Source of the DNA: an uncultured Paracoccaceae bacterium
GTDB lineage: Bacteria; Pseudomonadota; Alphaproteobacteria; Rhodobacterales; Rhodobacteraceae
Reading direction: 5' to 3'
NCBI GenBank assembly: GCA_913060475.1
Contig: CAJXSD010000018.1
Coordinates: 1 to 48,506, forward strand
Length of the DNA: 48,506 bases
The notes below the pieces were generated by a model. The model worked only from the letters and a program-made list of their open reading frames with translations, was not told where the DNA came from and did no database searches. The translations under genes and the position numbers were made by a program. Shown one piece after another: positions 25,346 to 33,894 of this stretch (position 1 is its first letter; each line of letters opens with the position of its first letter).

Positions 25346-26512
25346 TTACGCGCCTTTGGCGACGCGGTTCCACTGTTTGCTTTGTGCTTTTTCCTGGGCG
25401 TTCCAGAATTCCGGATCACGGAAAACCAAACTGTCCAATTTGCCCGTTGGATCAAAGGCAGGCAGGGCCTGCACATCCGCGGGCATATCAACCTTGGTCG
25501 GATCCAGCGATGAGGGGTATTTCTGCCCCGATGCCACCGCCAACGCAGTCTGCGGATCAAGCATAAAGTTTAGCAATTCCTCAGCCTCGGCCATGGGCGA
25601 TCCTTTCAGAACGAACATGGATTCCATCCACGCCAACCCGTTGGGCGGATCGATATAGGCGATGGGGTGGCCTTGGGCCTGCAATGCGGCCACACGTCCC
25701 GACCATGCTTCTGTGACATAGATTTCCTCTTTCGCCAGCAGATCCATCAATTCGGCACCAGATGACCAGTATTTCAACACCAAATCGCGATGTTCGCGCG
25801 CCTTGTCCCAAACGGCATCCCAATCCGAAATTGCGTTTGGATCTTGGCCACTTTGCAGCGCGCCGTACCAGGCGCGGTTGGCCCAATCACCGCCCCAGCC
25901 GCCAATTTTGCCTTTCAGATCTTTGCGCAATAACAGGTTCGCGCCCAGTTCTTTGGCCTCGGCCTCGGTGATGTATTTGGTGTTATAGGCAATGCCGGTT
26001 GTCCCATAGTCATAAGGAACCGCAGACAGGCTGTTCGGGGTGATTTTACGAAACGGATCCAGCATCGCCGTCATCACATTGGACAGGTTTGGAATGTTCG
26101 CTTCGTTCAGAGCCACGCCATAGCCTGCATCGACCCAGCGTTTATACCAGTTCACACCCGAGCTGTGCAAAATGTTGTGGCCCGCGGTGCCGCCTGCGGC
26201 TTTGATCTTGGTCAAGACCTCATTTTCGCCACCGAAAGTGGCATCGACAACGGTGTTACCTGTCGCGGCCTCATAGGGGGCAAAGGCATATTTGCGCAAG
26301 GCCTCAGACACGACCCCGCCCCAGCCTTCGAAATGTAATTCGGTGCCTGCTGCATGCGCCATGCGCGCCATGGACGTCATCGCGCCACCCGCGACACCCG
26401 CAGTTATGGCCGCACTGCCCATCAACCCGAAAAAGGTTCTGCGATCAACATCCCCATTTCCAACCGCCTCGCGCAGTTTTTCGTACCGCTTCGTGCTATC
26501 AATTTTCTTCAT
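25346..26512 (-). CDS. Polyamine-type ABC transporter substrate-binding protein (Tat-exported)
   Basis: This 388-residue extracellular solute-binding protein is of the PotD/PotF-like class. A twin-arginine signal is clear: DRRTFFGLMG at 23-32 followed by a hydrophobic stretch and a cut near MAHAAG, so it is probably exported folded. AAGGAGGG lies just before the start at 26512. The order permease, permease, binding protein, ATPase, with a stable hairpin after this gene, is that of a complete importer. Tat export is common for this branch in alphaproteobacteria. The ligand cannot be read from sequence. Confidence 0.9.
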   Translation of the reverse strand: MKKIDSTKRYEKLREAVGNGDVDRRTFFGLMGSAAITAGVAGGAMTSMARMAHAAGTELHFEGWGGVVSEALRKYAFAPYEAATGNTVVDATFGGENEVLTKIKAAGGTAGHNILHSSGVNWYKRWVDAGYGVALNEANIPNLSNVMTAMLDPFRKITPNSLSAVPYDYGTTGIAYNTKYITEAEAKELGANLLLRKDLKGKIGGWGGDWANRAWYGALQSGQDPNAISDWDAVWDKAREHRDLVLKYWSSGAELMDLLAKEEIYVTEAWSGRVAALQAQGHPIAYIDPPNGLAWMESMFVLKGSPMAEAEELLNFMLDPQTALAVASGQKYPSSLDPTKVDMPADVQALPAFDPTGKLDSLVFRDPEFWNAQEKAQSKQWNRVAKGA

Positions 26513-26533
26513 TATTCCCTCCTTGGTGCGCGG

Positions 26534-27319
26534 CTATATTTTGTGTTTTGAAAAATAACGTGCCAGTCCTGCCGCTAGGATTGGCACGCCAAGCGTGAAA
26601 CAAATCATCACAAAACCCAGCGCATTGATTTCTGGGCTGACGGAATTTCGCAGCATCCCGAAAATTTGGGTTGGCACGGTTTCCATACCGGACGGTCGCC
26701 AGAAAATCGTGGCTGTGATATTGTCAAACGATAGGGTAAAGGCAAACAGCGCCCCTGCAAAAACCGCCGGTAACATCAGTGGAAATGTGATGGAAAAAAA
26801 CGTCTGCACAGGCCCCGCGCCCAGGGATCGCGCGGCCTCTTCGTAATCGGTGCGGATCCCGGTTAATCGGGCCTGCACCACCAAGACAACAAACGGCAGC
26901 GCAATGATTGAATGACCCAAAACCAACAACCCAAAGGATCGCGGCATATGTAACCAACGCATGAAAATCAGCAATCCAACCGCCAAAACCGTTTCAGGCA
27001 CCAAAATCGGGGAAATCAGAAATGTAGTGACAATGTCCTTGCCCTTAAAGGAATAGCGTACCAAGGCAAGGGCCGCCAATATACCCAAGGTGGTTGCAAT
27101 CACCATAGAGCATAGCCCCAAGACAAGACTGGTCTTGAGCGCGCGCAGAATTGCGTCGTTTTCGGCCAGTTTGTAAAACCAACGCAGGCTGACGCCCTGG
27201 ATCGGAAATCCGCCGAATTGTGCATCGTTAAATGCCAGCAGCAGCACAACCAGAATGGGCGCAAACATAAATCCGTAAACAAGGATCGTATAGAATTTCA
27301 GTAAATACCAAACCCGCAT
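26534..27319 (-). CDS. Polyamine-type ABC transporter permease (PotC-like)
   Basis: This 261-residue inner-membrane permease has about six transmembrane helices, beginning with a hydrophobic segment at residues 8-28. The EAA coupling loop EEAARSLGAGPVQTFFSITFP lies near residue 165. It belongs to the PotC class of the spermidine/putrescine importer family and pairs with the upstream PotB-like permease, whose stop lies eight bases before its start. The C-terminus is short and cytoplasmic (RYFSKHKI). Confidence 0.9.
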   Translation of the reverse strand: MRVWYLLKFYTILVYGFMFAPILVVLLLAFNDAQFGGFPIQGVSLRWFYKLAENDAILRALKTSLVLGLCSMVIATTLGILAALALVRYSFKGKDIVTTFLISPILVPETVLAVGLLIFMRWLHMPRSFGLLVLGHSIIALPFVVLVVQARLTGIRTDYEEAARSLGAGPVQTFFSITFPLMLPAVFAGALFAFTLSFDNITATIFWRPSGMETVPTQIFGMLRNSVSPEINALGFVMICFTLGVPILAAGLARYFSKHKI

Positions 27320-27327
27320 ACCGCCCC

Positions 27328-28188
27328 CTATGACAATGCCCGTGACAATTGCTTCAACCCCATCAGGCGGCTATAGATGATCACCACACTGCCCAGCAGC
27401 GCCAACAAGGTAAAGGAAAGCGTCGCCCCCATCGGCCAGTTCAATTCCGTGACGATTGCGTCGTAAATCAGGTTCGCAAACAGAAAATCGCGGGGCCCCC
27501 CCAAAATCAACGGCGTCACATAACTGCCGCCTGTCAACACAAACACCAACAGTCCCCCCGCCGCCAACCCAGGCAGTGACAGGGGCAAAGTGACCTGAAC
27601 AAACGCCTGCCACGGTGTCGCGCCCAAGGTGCGGGCGGCCGGTTCCAGATTGCGATCAATGCCGTCTAAACTGACATATACGTTTAAAATCATATAGGGC
27701 AGGAACACATGAATGAACCCGACAATTACGGTAAATTCATTGTACATCATCGCCACAGGTGCATCCGTCAATCCCAGCGCCATCAACAGTGAATTCACCG
27801 CACCTTGGGACCCGAAAATATGGATCCAGCTAAGCGTGCGAATAATGAAACTGATCCAAAATGGCATTATCAATAACAGCAGTAACAGCCATTTGTGCCG
27901 GGTCTGCGTCATCGCAATAACATAGGCCGGAATATATCCCAAAACGGCCGCCAAGGCGGTCACAATCAGGGACAATCGCAATGTTTTCCAGATCGCTGCG
28001 TGATAATATCCATCACTGGCCAGTTCTTGCCAATTCCCGAATTGAAATGCCGCACGGTCCACCGCCAGATCAATGTTTTCATAGAAAGAATAGACCAAGA
28101 TAAACGCCATTGGGATCACGACCATCGCCAGAATAAAGGCCAAGGACGGTGAAAGCAGTTTCAGCGCTCTGGGGTCTGTCTGTGTCAT
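27328..28188 (-). CDS. Polyamine-type ABC transporter permease (PotB-like)
   Basis: This 286-residue inner-membrane permease of the PotB class has a first helix at about residues 14-34 and the EAA loop LEPAARTLGATPWQAFVQVTLP near 190. It is the first gene of the nine-gene operon, so the promoter should lie in the 92-base gap to the divergent LysR gene. ATG at 28188 is used instead of a TTG one codon earlier. No clear ribosome binding site is seen, which is unusual for an operon-leading gene. Confidence 0.9.
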   Translation of the reverse strand: MTQTDPRALKLLSPSLAFILAMVVIPMAFILVYSFYENIDLAVDRAAFQFGNWQELASDGYYHAAIWKTLRLSLIVTALAAVLGYIPAYVIAMTQTRHKWLLLLLLIMPFWISFIIRTLSWIHIFGSQGAVNSLLMALGLTDAPVAMMYNEFTVIVGFIHVFLPYMILNVYVSLDGIDRNLEPAARTLGATPWQAFVQVTLPLSLPGLAAGGLLVFVLTGGSYVTPLILGGPRDFLFANLIYDAIVTELNWPMGATLSFTLLALLGSVVIIYSRLMGLKQLSRALS

Positions 28189-28280
28189 CAATGTTGCACT
28201 GCGTTGTTACACGTTCAGGGTGCACCGAATTGACGGTTTGGGCAAATTGATAGTAAAGATAGATAGCATTAACAAAATTA
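28189..28280. promoter_or_regulatory. Divergent promoter region between the amine operon and its LysR gene
   Basis: The 92-base gap must carry promoters in both directions. TTGACG at 28230-28235 could be a -35 element for the rightward LysR gene, with an AT-rich stretch about 17 bases on. ATTAACAAAATTAAT (28268-28282) is AT-rich with partial symmetry and could form a LysR-type T-N11-A site. These assignments are by eye. Confidence 0.35.
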
Positions 28281-29264
28281 ATGGTGTACCCCAACATGCC
28301 CCGCAATGAAAATGATAAATTTGTTTTTCAACTCGACTGGAACCTATTGCGGACCTTTGTGGTTATCGCCGAAGAAAGCAGCATTTCGCGTGCGGCTAAC
28401 CGTTTGATGCGCGGGCAACCGGCCGTCAGTTTGGCGTTGCAGCGTCTGGAACATGAAATGGGCTGTACATTGATCGAGCGGGGCAAAGGCAGTTTTCGCC
28501 TGACCGCCGCAGGGCGTCGTTTGTTTGAAGAATGCGATGGCATTTTCACAGATGTGTCGCGTCTGCGCGATGTCACAAAACGCGCATCGCAAAATGTATC
28601 TGGCAATGTCACCATATGTTTGGCCAGTCACGTCATTTCACCCATTTTGAATGATATGCTGCGGGTGATGAACCAGACCTATCGTGACATTACCTTTGTA
28701 ATTCAAACGGCGACCAGCCATCAGGTCGCCAGATCGGTTCTGGAACGGGATGTCAGCTTTGGGATTTGTTTGGTCAACCAGCGGATCCACGAATTAAAAT
28801 ACACGCTCTTTTACCGCGAATTTTTCGGTTTTTTTTGCGGCAAGCCGCATCCGCTGTTTGGGAAATCAGGATTGACCCTGCGCGATATTCAACACTGTGA
28901 CACCGTATCGTTTGAAACAGATGATCTAAATGATGCGTTGCGTCCGATTGCCCTGTTGCGCGAAAAATGGGGCATGCATCATAGAACGGTCGGTAAATCT
29001 TCCCAACTGGAAGAAGTGCGCCGCATGATCGAATGCGGCTTAGGGATTGGGGCCCTGCCGTTGCATGTCGTCGAACGTGAATTGCGCGATGGGCATTTGT
29101 GGCGCCTGCCCCCCTATCAAAACCCGCCAGCCATTGACATTTTTCTGACCCAACATCCTAAAAAACGGATGAACCGCGCAGAAATGGCCTGCCTAGAGTA
29201 TCTGCACCAAGCGATCCAGGAATTGCCCCTGACGGATCGCACCTATCATGGATCGACACATTAA
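28281..29264 (+). CDS. LysR-family transcriptional regulator
   Basis: This 327-residue regulator has an N-terminal winged helix at about residues 17-75, with LDWNLLRTFVVIAEESSISRA followed by ANRLM and the usual LQRLEHEMGCTLIERG. An inducer-binding domain follows. It is divergent from the nine-gene transporter/aminotransferase/BKACE operon and is presumably its substrate-responsive activator. The start at 28281 has no clear ribosome binding site; ATG at 28296 is an alternative. It converges on the broken eryI gene. Confidence 0.88.
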   Translation: MVYPNMPRNENDKFVFQLDWNLLRTFVVIAEESSISRAANRLMRGQPAVSLALQRLEHEMGCTLIERGKGSFRLTAAGRRLFEECDGIFTDVSRLRDVTKRASQNVSGNVTICLASHVISPILNDMLRVMNQTYRDITFVIQTATSHQVARSVLERDVSFGICLVNQRIHELKYTLFYREFFGFFCGKPHPLFGKSGLTLRDIQHCDTVSFETDDLNDALRPIALLREKWGMHHRTVGKSSQLEEVRRMIECGLGIGALPLHVVERELRDGHLWRLPPYQNPPAIDIFLTQHPKKRMNRAEMACLEYLHQAIQELPLTDRTYHGSTH

Positions 29265-29286
29265 CATCAGGGGCATCCGGTTCGGA

Positions 29287-29736
29287 TCATCGATGCTGCG
29301 CATCAATCGCATTGATTGCGGCCACATTCTGCGCGGATTTGCCATTTTCATCAAAGGTTTCCGCCAAAAATGCATCCACAATCGATTTTGCCAACTCGGC
29401 GCCGATGACGCGGGCCCCCATCGTGATAATCTGGGCGTTATTCGACAATGCGGCACGCTGCGCGGAATAGGCGTCATGGCACTGTGCCGCGCGGATACCG
29501 GGAACTATGTTCGCGGCGATTTGAACACCGATCCCTGTCCCGCAGACCAATATGGCCCGATCCTATGTGCCGTTGATCACGCCTTGTCCAACGCGGTCCG
29601 ACAGATTTGCATAGAACTCTTGCGATCCATCCGCCGGAACGGACACCTCGCTGACCTGATACCGGTCCCTTAGATACTCGGCCAACAGTTTTGCCAAACC
29701 AATGCCGGCGCTGTCCCCTGCTAATGCAGTTTTCAT
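29287..29736 (-). pseudogene. eryI: Erythrose-4-phosphate isomerase-type gene (RpiB family) with in-frame stop
   Basis: The frame encodes a full-length RpiB/LacAB-family isomerase of 149 codons, but codon 58 is TAG (29563-29565). Before it stands [21 protein letters not shown] and on to [13 protein letters not shown]. Directly after it, in the same frame, come [20 protein letters not shown]-like sequence and the complete C-terminus ([17 protein letters not shown]). The GDSAG start, in place of the usual SDHAG, is what I associate with EryI of the erythritol pathway. A ribosome binding site (AGAGGGA) precedes the start. A single nonsense change, not decay throughout, suggests recent inactivation, unless the stop is read through. 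Confidence 0.82.
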
Positions 29737-29738
29737 GT

Positions 29739-30089
29739 CTAAATCCCTCTCTCCAGACTCTTTTGACACAAGTTTAAAATGGACAAATATCCCTGCGCGT
29801 CCCATGCCGCGCGTCCGATGAACAACCCGTCGATGTGGGGTGACCGGAACAATTCGACACAGTTATCCGCATTCACCGACCCGCCATACAGACAGGGCAC
29901 CCTACGCCCCAGAACTGCATGAATGATCGATTGGATATGCGCGTGCATGTCATCGGCATAGGCTGACGTGGCCGGAATCCCATGTTCCCCGATGGCCCAA
30001 ACGGGTTCATAGGCAAACAAGATTGGTTTTTCCAAATCCTGATCCGCCGCAAAGCCAAGTGCCGCGCGAACCTGATGTTCCAGCACACG
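29739..30089 (-). pseudogene. eryH: 5'-truncated triosephosphate-isomerase-type gene (EryH type)
   Basis: Only the C-terminal 115 or so residues of a roughly 250-residue triosephosphate isomerase fold remain. They include FAYEPVWAIGEHG with the catalytic glutamate and the phosphate-binding [11 protein letters not shown] and GLFIGRAAW. Upstream the frame meets a stop at 30090-30092 and the protein resemblance ends there, so the first half, with the catalytic lysine and histidine, is gone. Its closeness to eryI (two bases between) identifies it as the EryH partner of erythritol breakdown, though an ordinary tpiA cannot be excluded. The break borders a non-coding AT-rich stretch. Confidence 0.78.
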
Positions 30090-30504
30090 CTAGATATTGA
30101 CCAGCAAAATTGCGTGTTACAAGAAACTAAGCGTAGATCAATCATGGCAACATAATACGAGAAATCAGGTAAATCCTTTGATACATACGGAGATTAAAAG
30201 CGCAGAGACGGTTTTGATTTTCTGTTGTCCATACGTTTCTAAATAGTGACTTGGCCGATTTCTTGGTGCGCCCTAAAGCTCAGTAATCATAATTCAGCGA
30301 TGGAAAATAAAACAAAGACTGTTAGGATCCGTATGCACTGCATGGCGTAGACAATCCATTGTGGACACGCCAGTATTTTCGATGATCACACGATTCCTCT
30401 GCGTCGAAGACAGCACAACAGCAAAGAAGTCATAATACAATGAAAGGAGCATCATAGCCTGATGCCCCTTGTGGTAAAATATACTAGGGTCGCCCTATGC
30501 TAAT
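30090..30504. other. AT-rich non-coding scar between the ery remnant and the alcohol dehydrogenase
   Basis: About 415 bases hold no recognisable gene on either strand; all frames are short and lack family resemblance. The stretch is distinctly AT-richer than its surroundings. Its left border is the point where the isomerase reading frame is cut off. Its right end carries hairpins that probably terminate the alcohol dehydrogenase transcript. It may be what is left of a lost mobile element or of foreign DNA, but no terminal repeats were found. Confidence 0.5.
30445..30497 (-). terminator. Tandem hairpins downstream of the alcohol dehydrogenase
   Basis: In minus-strand order the first hairpin is TAGGG/CCCTA (30485-30497) followed by GTATATTTT. 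The second is a 10-bp stem with one G-T pair (30445-30454 with 30460-30469) followed by TTCATTGTATT. Both lie within 60 bases after the stop at 30505. Together they are likely to end the transcript, though each tail is imperfect. Confidence 0.45.
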
Positions 30505-31536
30505 TTAGCTAAAATCCGTGATAACAGCTGTCCCTGGCGGGGTTTCGCCCTTCATCGCCTGCAATTCAGCCGAAGCTGTCGCCAAATCAACTTGGCGCGC
30601 GACCAGAGGTGTCAAATCTACCAAGCCACCTTCAATCATTTCCAATAACGATGGGTATTTCCAAGCCGGCATCCCACGACTGCCAAAAAACGAAAGTTGT
30701 TTGCTGTAAATCGCGCGCATGTTAATCGGCATCATCCCGTCACCAGCGGGCATGCCCAAATGCACATGGCGCCCAGAAACACGCAAACACTCTACCGATG
30801 CGTTTGTTGTTTGGGAAATCCCCAAGGCCTCAATAGACACATGTGCACCACCGTCTGTAATATCAATGATGGCTTGGGCGACCTCTTCTTTTGCGGCGTT
30901 CACTTTGGCATCAGCCCCAAGCGACATGGCATAATCCAATTTGTCATCCACCACATCAACAACAACCACACGCGCACCCAACATTTTAGCCAACAATAGT
31001 GCCGAAAGCCCGATGCCCCCTGTCCCATGGATAGCGACCCATTCCCCAAATCGTACATTAGCGCGATCGGTCAGCGCGTGCCACGCGGTAGTAACACGAC
31101 ACCCCAGTCCCGCGGCTAAACTGGGATCAATGCTGTCGGGCAAATGCACCAGATTATGATCATAGGGAACAGCAATATGCTGCGCATAGGCGCCCGGCAT
31201 TCCAAACCCTGGGGTCAGTTGCTGCGCACATGTATTCGAAACACCCGTTTGGCAGGCAATACATTTGCCACATCCCAATATAAAGGGCGCAATTAAGCGA
31301 TCTCCCACTTTGTAATGCGCTTCGGGGCCTGCCTCTATGACGACACCACAATATTCATGACCCATAATGTCACCGGGCTGAACCTTGGGGTGATGGCCAA
31401 TCCAGCCGTGGAAATCTGACCGACAGACACCACAGGCCAAGACCTCTAACACAACCCCATTTGCAGGGCATTCGGGATCAGGAATTTGTTCAATCGACAA
31501 ATCAGATCCAAATTCTCGCAATACCGCGGCCTTCAT
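30505..31536 (-). CDS. Zinc-dependent alcohol dehydrogenase (MDR family)
   Basis: This 343-residue NAD(P)-dependent medium-chain dehydrogenase has catalytic zinc ligands C38 (CGVCRSD) and H60-E61 (MGHEYCG). Structural zinc ligands are C89, C92, C95 and C103 in GCGKCIACQTGVSNTC. The cofactor-binding HGTGGIGLSALLLAK segment lies near residue 170. AAGG precedes the ATG by seven bases. It could oxidise a polyol or other alcohol; the adjacent erythritol remnants hint at a polyol link, but no substrate can be assigned. Its sequence is somewhat AT-richer than the neighbouring malonyl-CoA synthetase gene and it borders an AT-rich scar, so it may have arrived separately. Confidence 0.87.
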   Translation of the reverse strand: MKAAVLREFGSDLSIEQIPDPECPANGVVLEVLACGVCRSDFHGWIGHHPKVQPGDIMGHEYCGVVIEAGPEAHYKVGDRLIAPFILGCGKCIACQTGVSNTCAQQLTPGFGMPGAYAQHIAVPYDHNLVHLPDSIDPSLAAGLGCRVTTAWHALTDRANVRFGEWVAIHGTGGIGLSALLLAKMLGARVVVVDVVDDKLDYAMSLGADAKVNAAKEEVAQAIIDITDGGAHVSIEALGISQTTNASVECLRVSGRHVHLGMPAGDGMMPINMRAIYSKQLSFFGSRGMPAWKYPSLLEMIEGGLVDLTPLVARQVDLATASAELQAMKGETPPGTAVITDFS

Positions 31537-31596
31537 AGTACACCTTTCATACTAACTTTGAAAACAGTTCGTGTCGTGACCTGAAACTGTGCAAAC

Positions 31597-33096
31597 TTAC
31601 TTGTAAATATCGCGCAGGATGTTTTTTTGAACCTTGCCCATGGTGTTGCGAGGCAATTCATCGACCACGTCGATCAATCGGGGATGTTTGAACCGCGCCA
31701 ACGATGTTGCGACCGCCGCCGAGATGTGATCCACATCAACCGTTGCGCCGCTTTGGGCGACGACGACCGCGACGACGGTTTCGCCGAAATCGGGGTGCGG
31801 AACGCCGATGACCGCGCTTTCTGCGACGCCGGGTTGTTCATCTATGATCAATTCGATTTCTTTGGGATAAATATTATAACCACCCGAAATGATTAAATCT
31901 TTGTTCCGGCCAACAATATGGACATAGCCATCCGCGTCAACTTTCCCTAGATCGCCGGTGATAAAAAACCCATCTGCGCGCAATTCTGCGGCGGTTTTTT
32001 CGGGCATATTCCAATAGCCTTGGAATACATTTGGGCCTTTGACTTCTATTTGGCCGACCTGATCGCGGCCAAGTTCTGTTCCCGATTGTGGATCGGTGAT
32101 TTTCAATTCCACACCCGGCAATGGGAACCCGACGGTGCCCGCGCGACGATCACCATGATAGGGATTTGACGTGTTCATATTCGTTTCCGTCATCCCATAG
32201 CGTTCTAGAATTTTGTGGCCTGTGCGCTGTTCGAATTGAACATGGGTATCCGCCAAAAGTGGCGCAGAGCCCGACACAAACAGCCGCATGTGTCGCGTCA
32301 AATCGGCGTCAAACCGGCTGTCATCCAACAACCGTGTATAGAATGTGGGAACGCCCATCATTGTGGTTGCCTTGGGCAAATGGGCGATAACTTGATCGCA
32401 ATCGAATTTGGGCATAAAAATCATACTGCTGCCGGCACACAACGTCACATTCGTGGCCACAAACAATCCGTGTGTGTGGAAAATTGGCAAGGCATGCAGC
32501 AACACGTCGTTTGACCCGAAATGCCATTCCTGAACCAATGTCTTGGCGTTGGAAATCAGATTGCTTTGACTCAGCATTGCGCCCTTGGATCGTCCTGTGG
32601 TCCCCGAGGTATAGAGCAATGCCGCCAAATCATCGGCGCTACGGGCCACCGTGTCGAATGTTGTGTCACAGGCCTGCCATTGCGCGGTGATCGTGCCGCT
32701 GCCATTGGCATTCAGCGTTTCCAATCGCGCCCCTAACCGCTGGACAATCGGATCCAAACGCGACTGCGCCCAATCGCCACAAATGACCAGGGCGGCGCCA
32801 CTGTTTTCAATGAAATAATCTAATTCATCCGCGGTATAGGCCGTGTTCAGCGGCAAAAACACCAACCCCGCCTGTGCGCACCCTGCATAAAGCGCAAGGG
32901 CCTGAGGCGATTTTTCCACCTGAACCGCAACACGATCACCCGGGTTTAACCCAAACTGACGGGTCAAATTGGCAAATTGGGCCCCCATCTGCAAAAACGC
33001 ATCATAAGTGATTTCCGTCCCATCGGTCAGCAACAGAAACACCCGATCGCTGTTTGCGTGATGGCCAAAAAGTTCATCATAAAGAGGGTTTGCCAT
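31597..33096 (-). CDS. matB: Malonyl-CoA synthetase (MatB)
   Basis: This 499-residue acyl-adenylate-forming enzyme matches malonyl-CoA synthetase MatB, which activates malonate with ATP and CoA. Adenylation motifs are YTSGTTGRSKGA (about residue 160), RYGMTETNMN and ITGDLGK; the C-terminal catalytic lysine lies in NTMGKVQKN. The start at 33096 follows AAAGAAGA and lies one base from the stop of the upstream chimeric gene, whose second half derives from malonyl-CoA decarboxylase (MatA), the usual partner. With MatA reduced to a fragment, malonyl-CoA made here cannot be decarboxylated by this locus; it may serve fatty acid synthesis, or detoxify malonate. Confidence 0.87.
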   Translation of the reverse strand: MANPLYDELFGHHANSDRVFLLLTDGTEITYDAFLQMGAQFANLTRQFGLNPGDRVAVQVEKSPQALALYAGCAQAGLVFLPLNTAYTADELDYFIENSGAALVICGDWAQSRLDPIVQRLGARLETLNANGSGTITAQWQACDTTFDTVARSADDLAALLYTSGTTGRSKGAMLSQSNLISNAKTLVQEWHFGSNDVLLHALPIFHTHGLFVATNVTLCAGSSMIFMPKFDCDQVIAHLPKATTMMGVPTFYTRLLDDSRFDADLTRHMRLFVSGSAPLLADTHVQFEQRTGHKILERYGMTETNMNTSNPYHGDRRAGTVGFPLPGVELKITDPQSGTELGRDQVGQIEVKGPNVFQGYWNMPEKTAAELRADGFFITGDLGKVDADGYVHIVGRNKDLIISGGYNIYPKEIELIIDEQPGVAESAVIGVPHPDFGETVVAVVVAQSGATVDVDHISAAVATSLARFKHPRLIDVVDELPRNTMGKVQKNILRDIYK

Positions 33097-33097
33097 G

Positions 33098-33811
33098 TCA
33101 TCTTCTTTCATTTTGCAATAATTTGACCGCGGTGGCCGCCTTGGTCATCACCTCAGCCGAGGCGGCGACCGTTTTATTGGTTGTGTAGTTTTCATGATGT
33201 TGTTCAACAGATTCAAAATCATAGAGATAATTTACCATAGTCCCAAAAGATTGTGAAATGCCTTTGGGTGATATATCGGCAGTGTCATGCACCGCATGTA
33301 TGGTGGCCCCATTGCCCAGATGAAACCGGGCAACAGGATCCAGCGGCACACCTGCGCGGGTTTTCGCATCTAATAAATAGGTCGCCGCCAATTCTGACGC
33401 GCGGATCAGGTCCGTGGGCGCATATCCACTGTCCTGCGCCCAACTTGCCAATTTCGGGATGGGCGACAAGGTGACAAAGGTGTTCAAATTTGGAAATCCC
33501 ATGGCCAGATCTGACGCAACCTGTTTGATCAAGGAATTTCCAAACGACACGCCCGCAAGGCCGGATTCCCCGTTGATGATGATTTCACCTGAACTCGGTG
33601 TTTCAAGGAAATTGATGCAGCGCAGAAATGTCGATTGGCCCGATCCACTACCCCCGATAATGGCAACAACATCGCCCTGATGTGCCGTCAATGACACGCC
33701 CTTTAGAACCTCAAGCGCTCCAAAGGATTTGTGCAAATTTCGCACTGTAATCGCAACATCGCGCGTCGAATGACCTGCGTCATTCTCGATGACAGACTCT
33801 GTGACCTGTAT
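33098..33811 (-). pseudogene. In-frame chimera: ABC ATPase start joined to malonyl-CoA decarboxylase end
   Basis: One open frame joins two unrelated gene ends. From about 33802 down to 33566 it encodes the N-terminus of a GlnQ/HisP-type ABC ATPase (VRNLHKSFGALEVLKGVSL), including a Walker A in which the invariant lysine is glutamine (GGSGSGQST, codon CAA). From about 33565 it continues as the C-terminal 155 residues of malonyl-CoA decarboxylase (SLIKQVASDL, FVTLSPIP, ARFHLGNGA, GTMVNYLYD). The ATPase part has lost its usual ATG: the equivalent codon is GTC, and the first start in frame is GTG at 33745. The frame is open from 33811. It runs into matB, so the original operon probably held matA-matB. 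Neither activity should survive. Confidence 0.82.
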
Positions 33812-33853
33812 CTAACACCCTCCCTTTTACACCTTGTAGTAATCCCTAGTTTC

Positions 33854-33879
33854 CGTAATAATACAAGTGTATAATTACG
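33854..33879. promoter_or_regulatory. 26-base palindrome, probable TetR operator
   Basis: CGTAATAATACA (33854-33865) and TGTATAATTACG (33868-33879) form an inverted repeat with one mismatch around a central AG. It lies 15 bases before the TetR-family start codon, in the gap between that gene and the leftward chimera/matB unit. Size and position are as expected for autoregulation by a TetR protein. Confidence 0.65.
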
Positions 33880-33894
33880 AAAGGTGCCGTTTCC

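Noticed and set aside
29563-29565. In-frame TAG in eryI as a recoded amino acid (for example pyrrolysine)
   Set aside because: Nothing in the window suggests recoding machinery, and the neighbouring gene is also broken; a nonsense mutation or sequence error is simpler.
29873-30145. Minus-strand 90-codon frame overlapping the EryH remnant
   Set aside because: It is out of frame with the isomerase motifs and reads as shadow sequence; it does not supply the missing N-terminal half.
30090-30504. Possible insertion-sequence remnant in the AT-rich scar
   Set aside because: No transposase fragment, terminal inverted repeat or target duplication could be identified, so it is listed only as an unexplained non-coding stretch.
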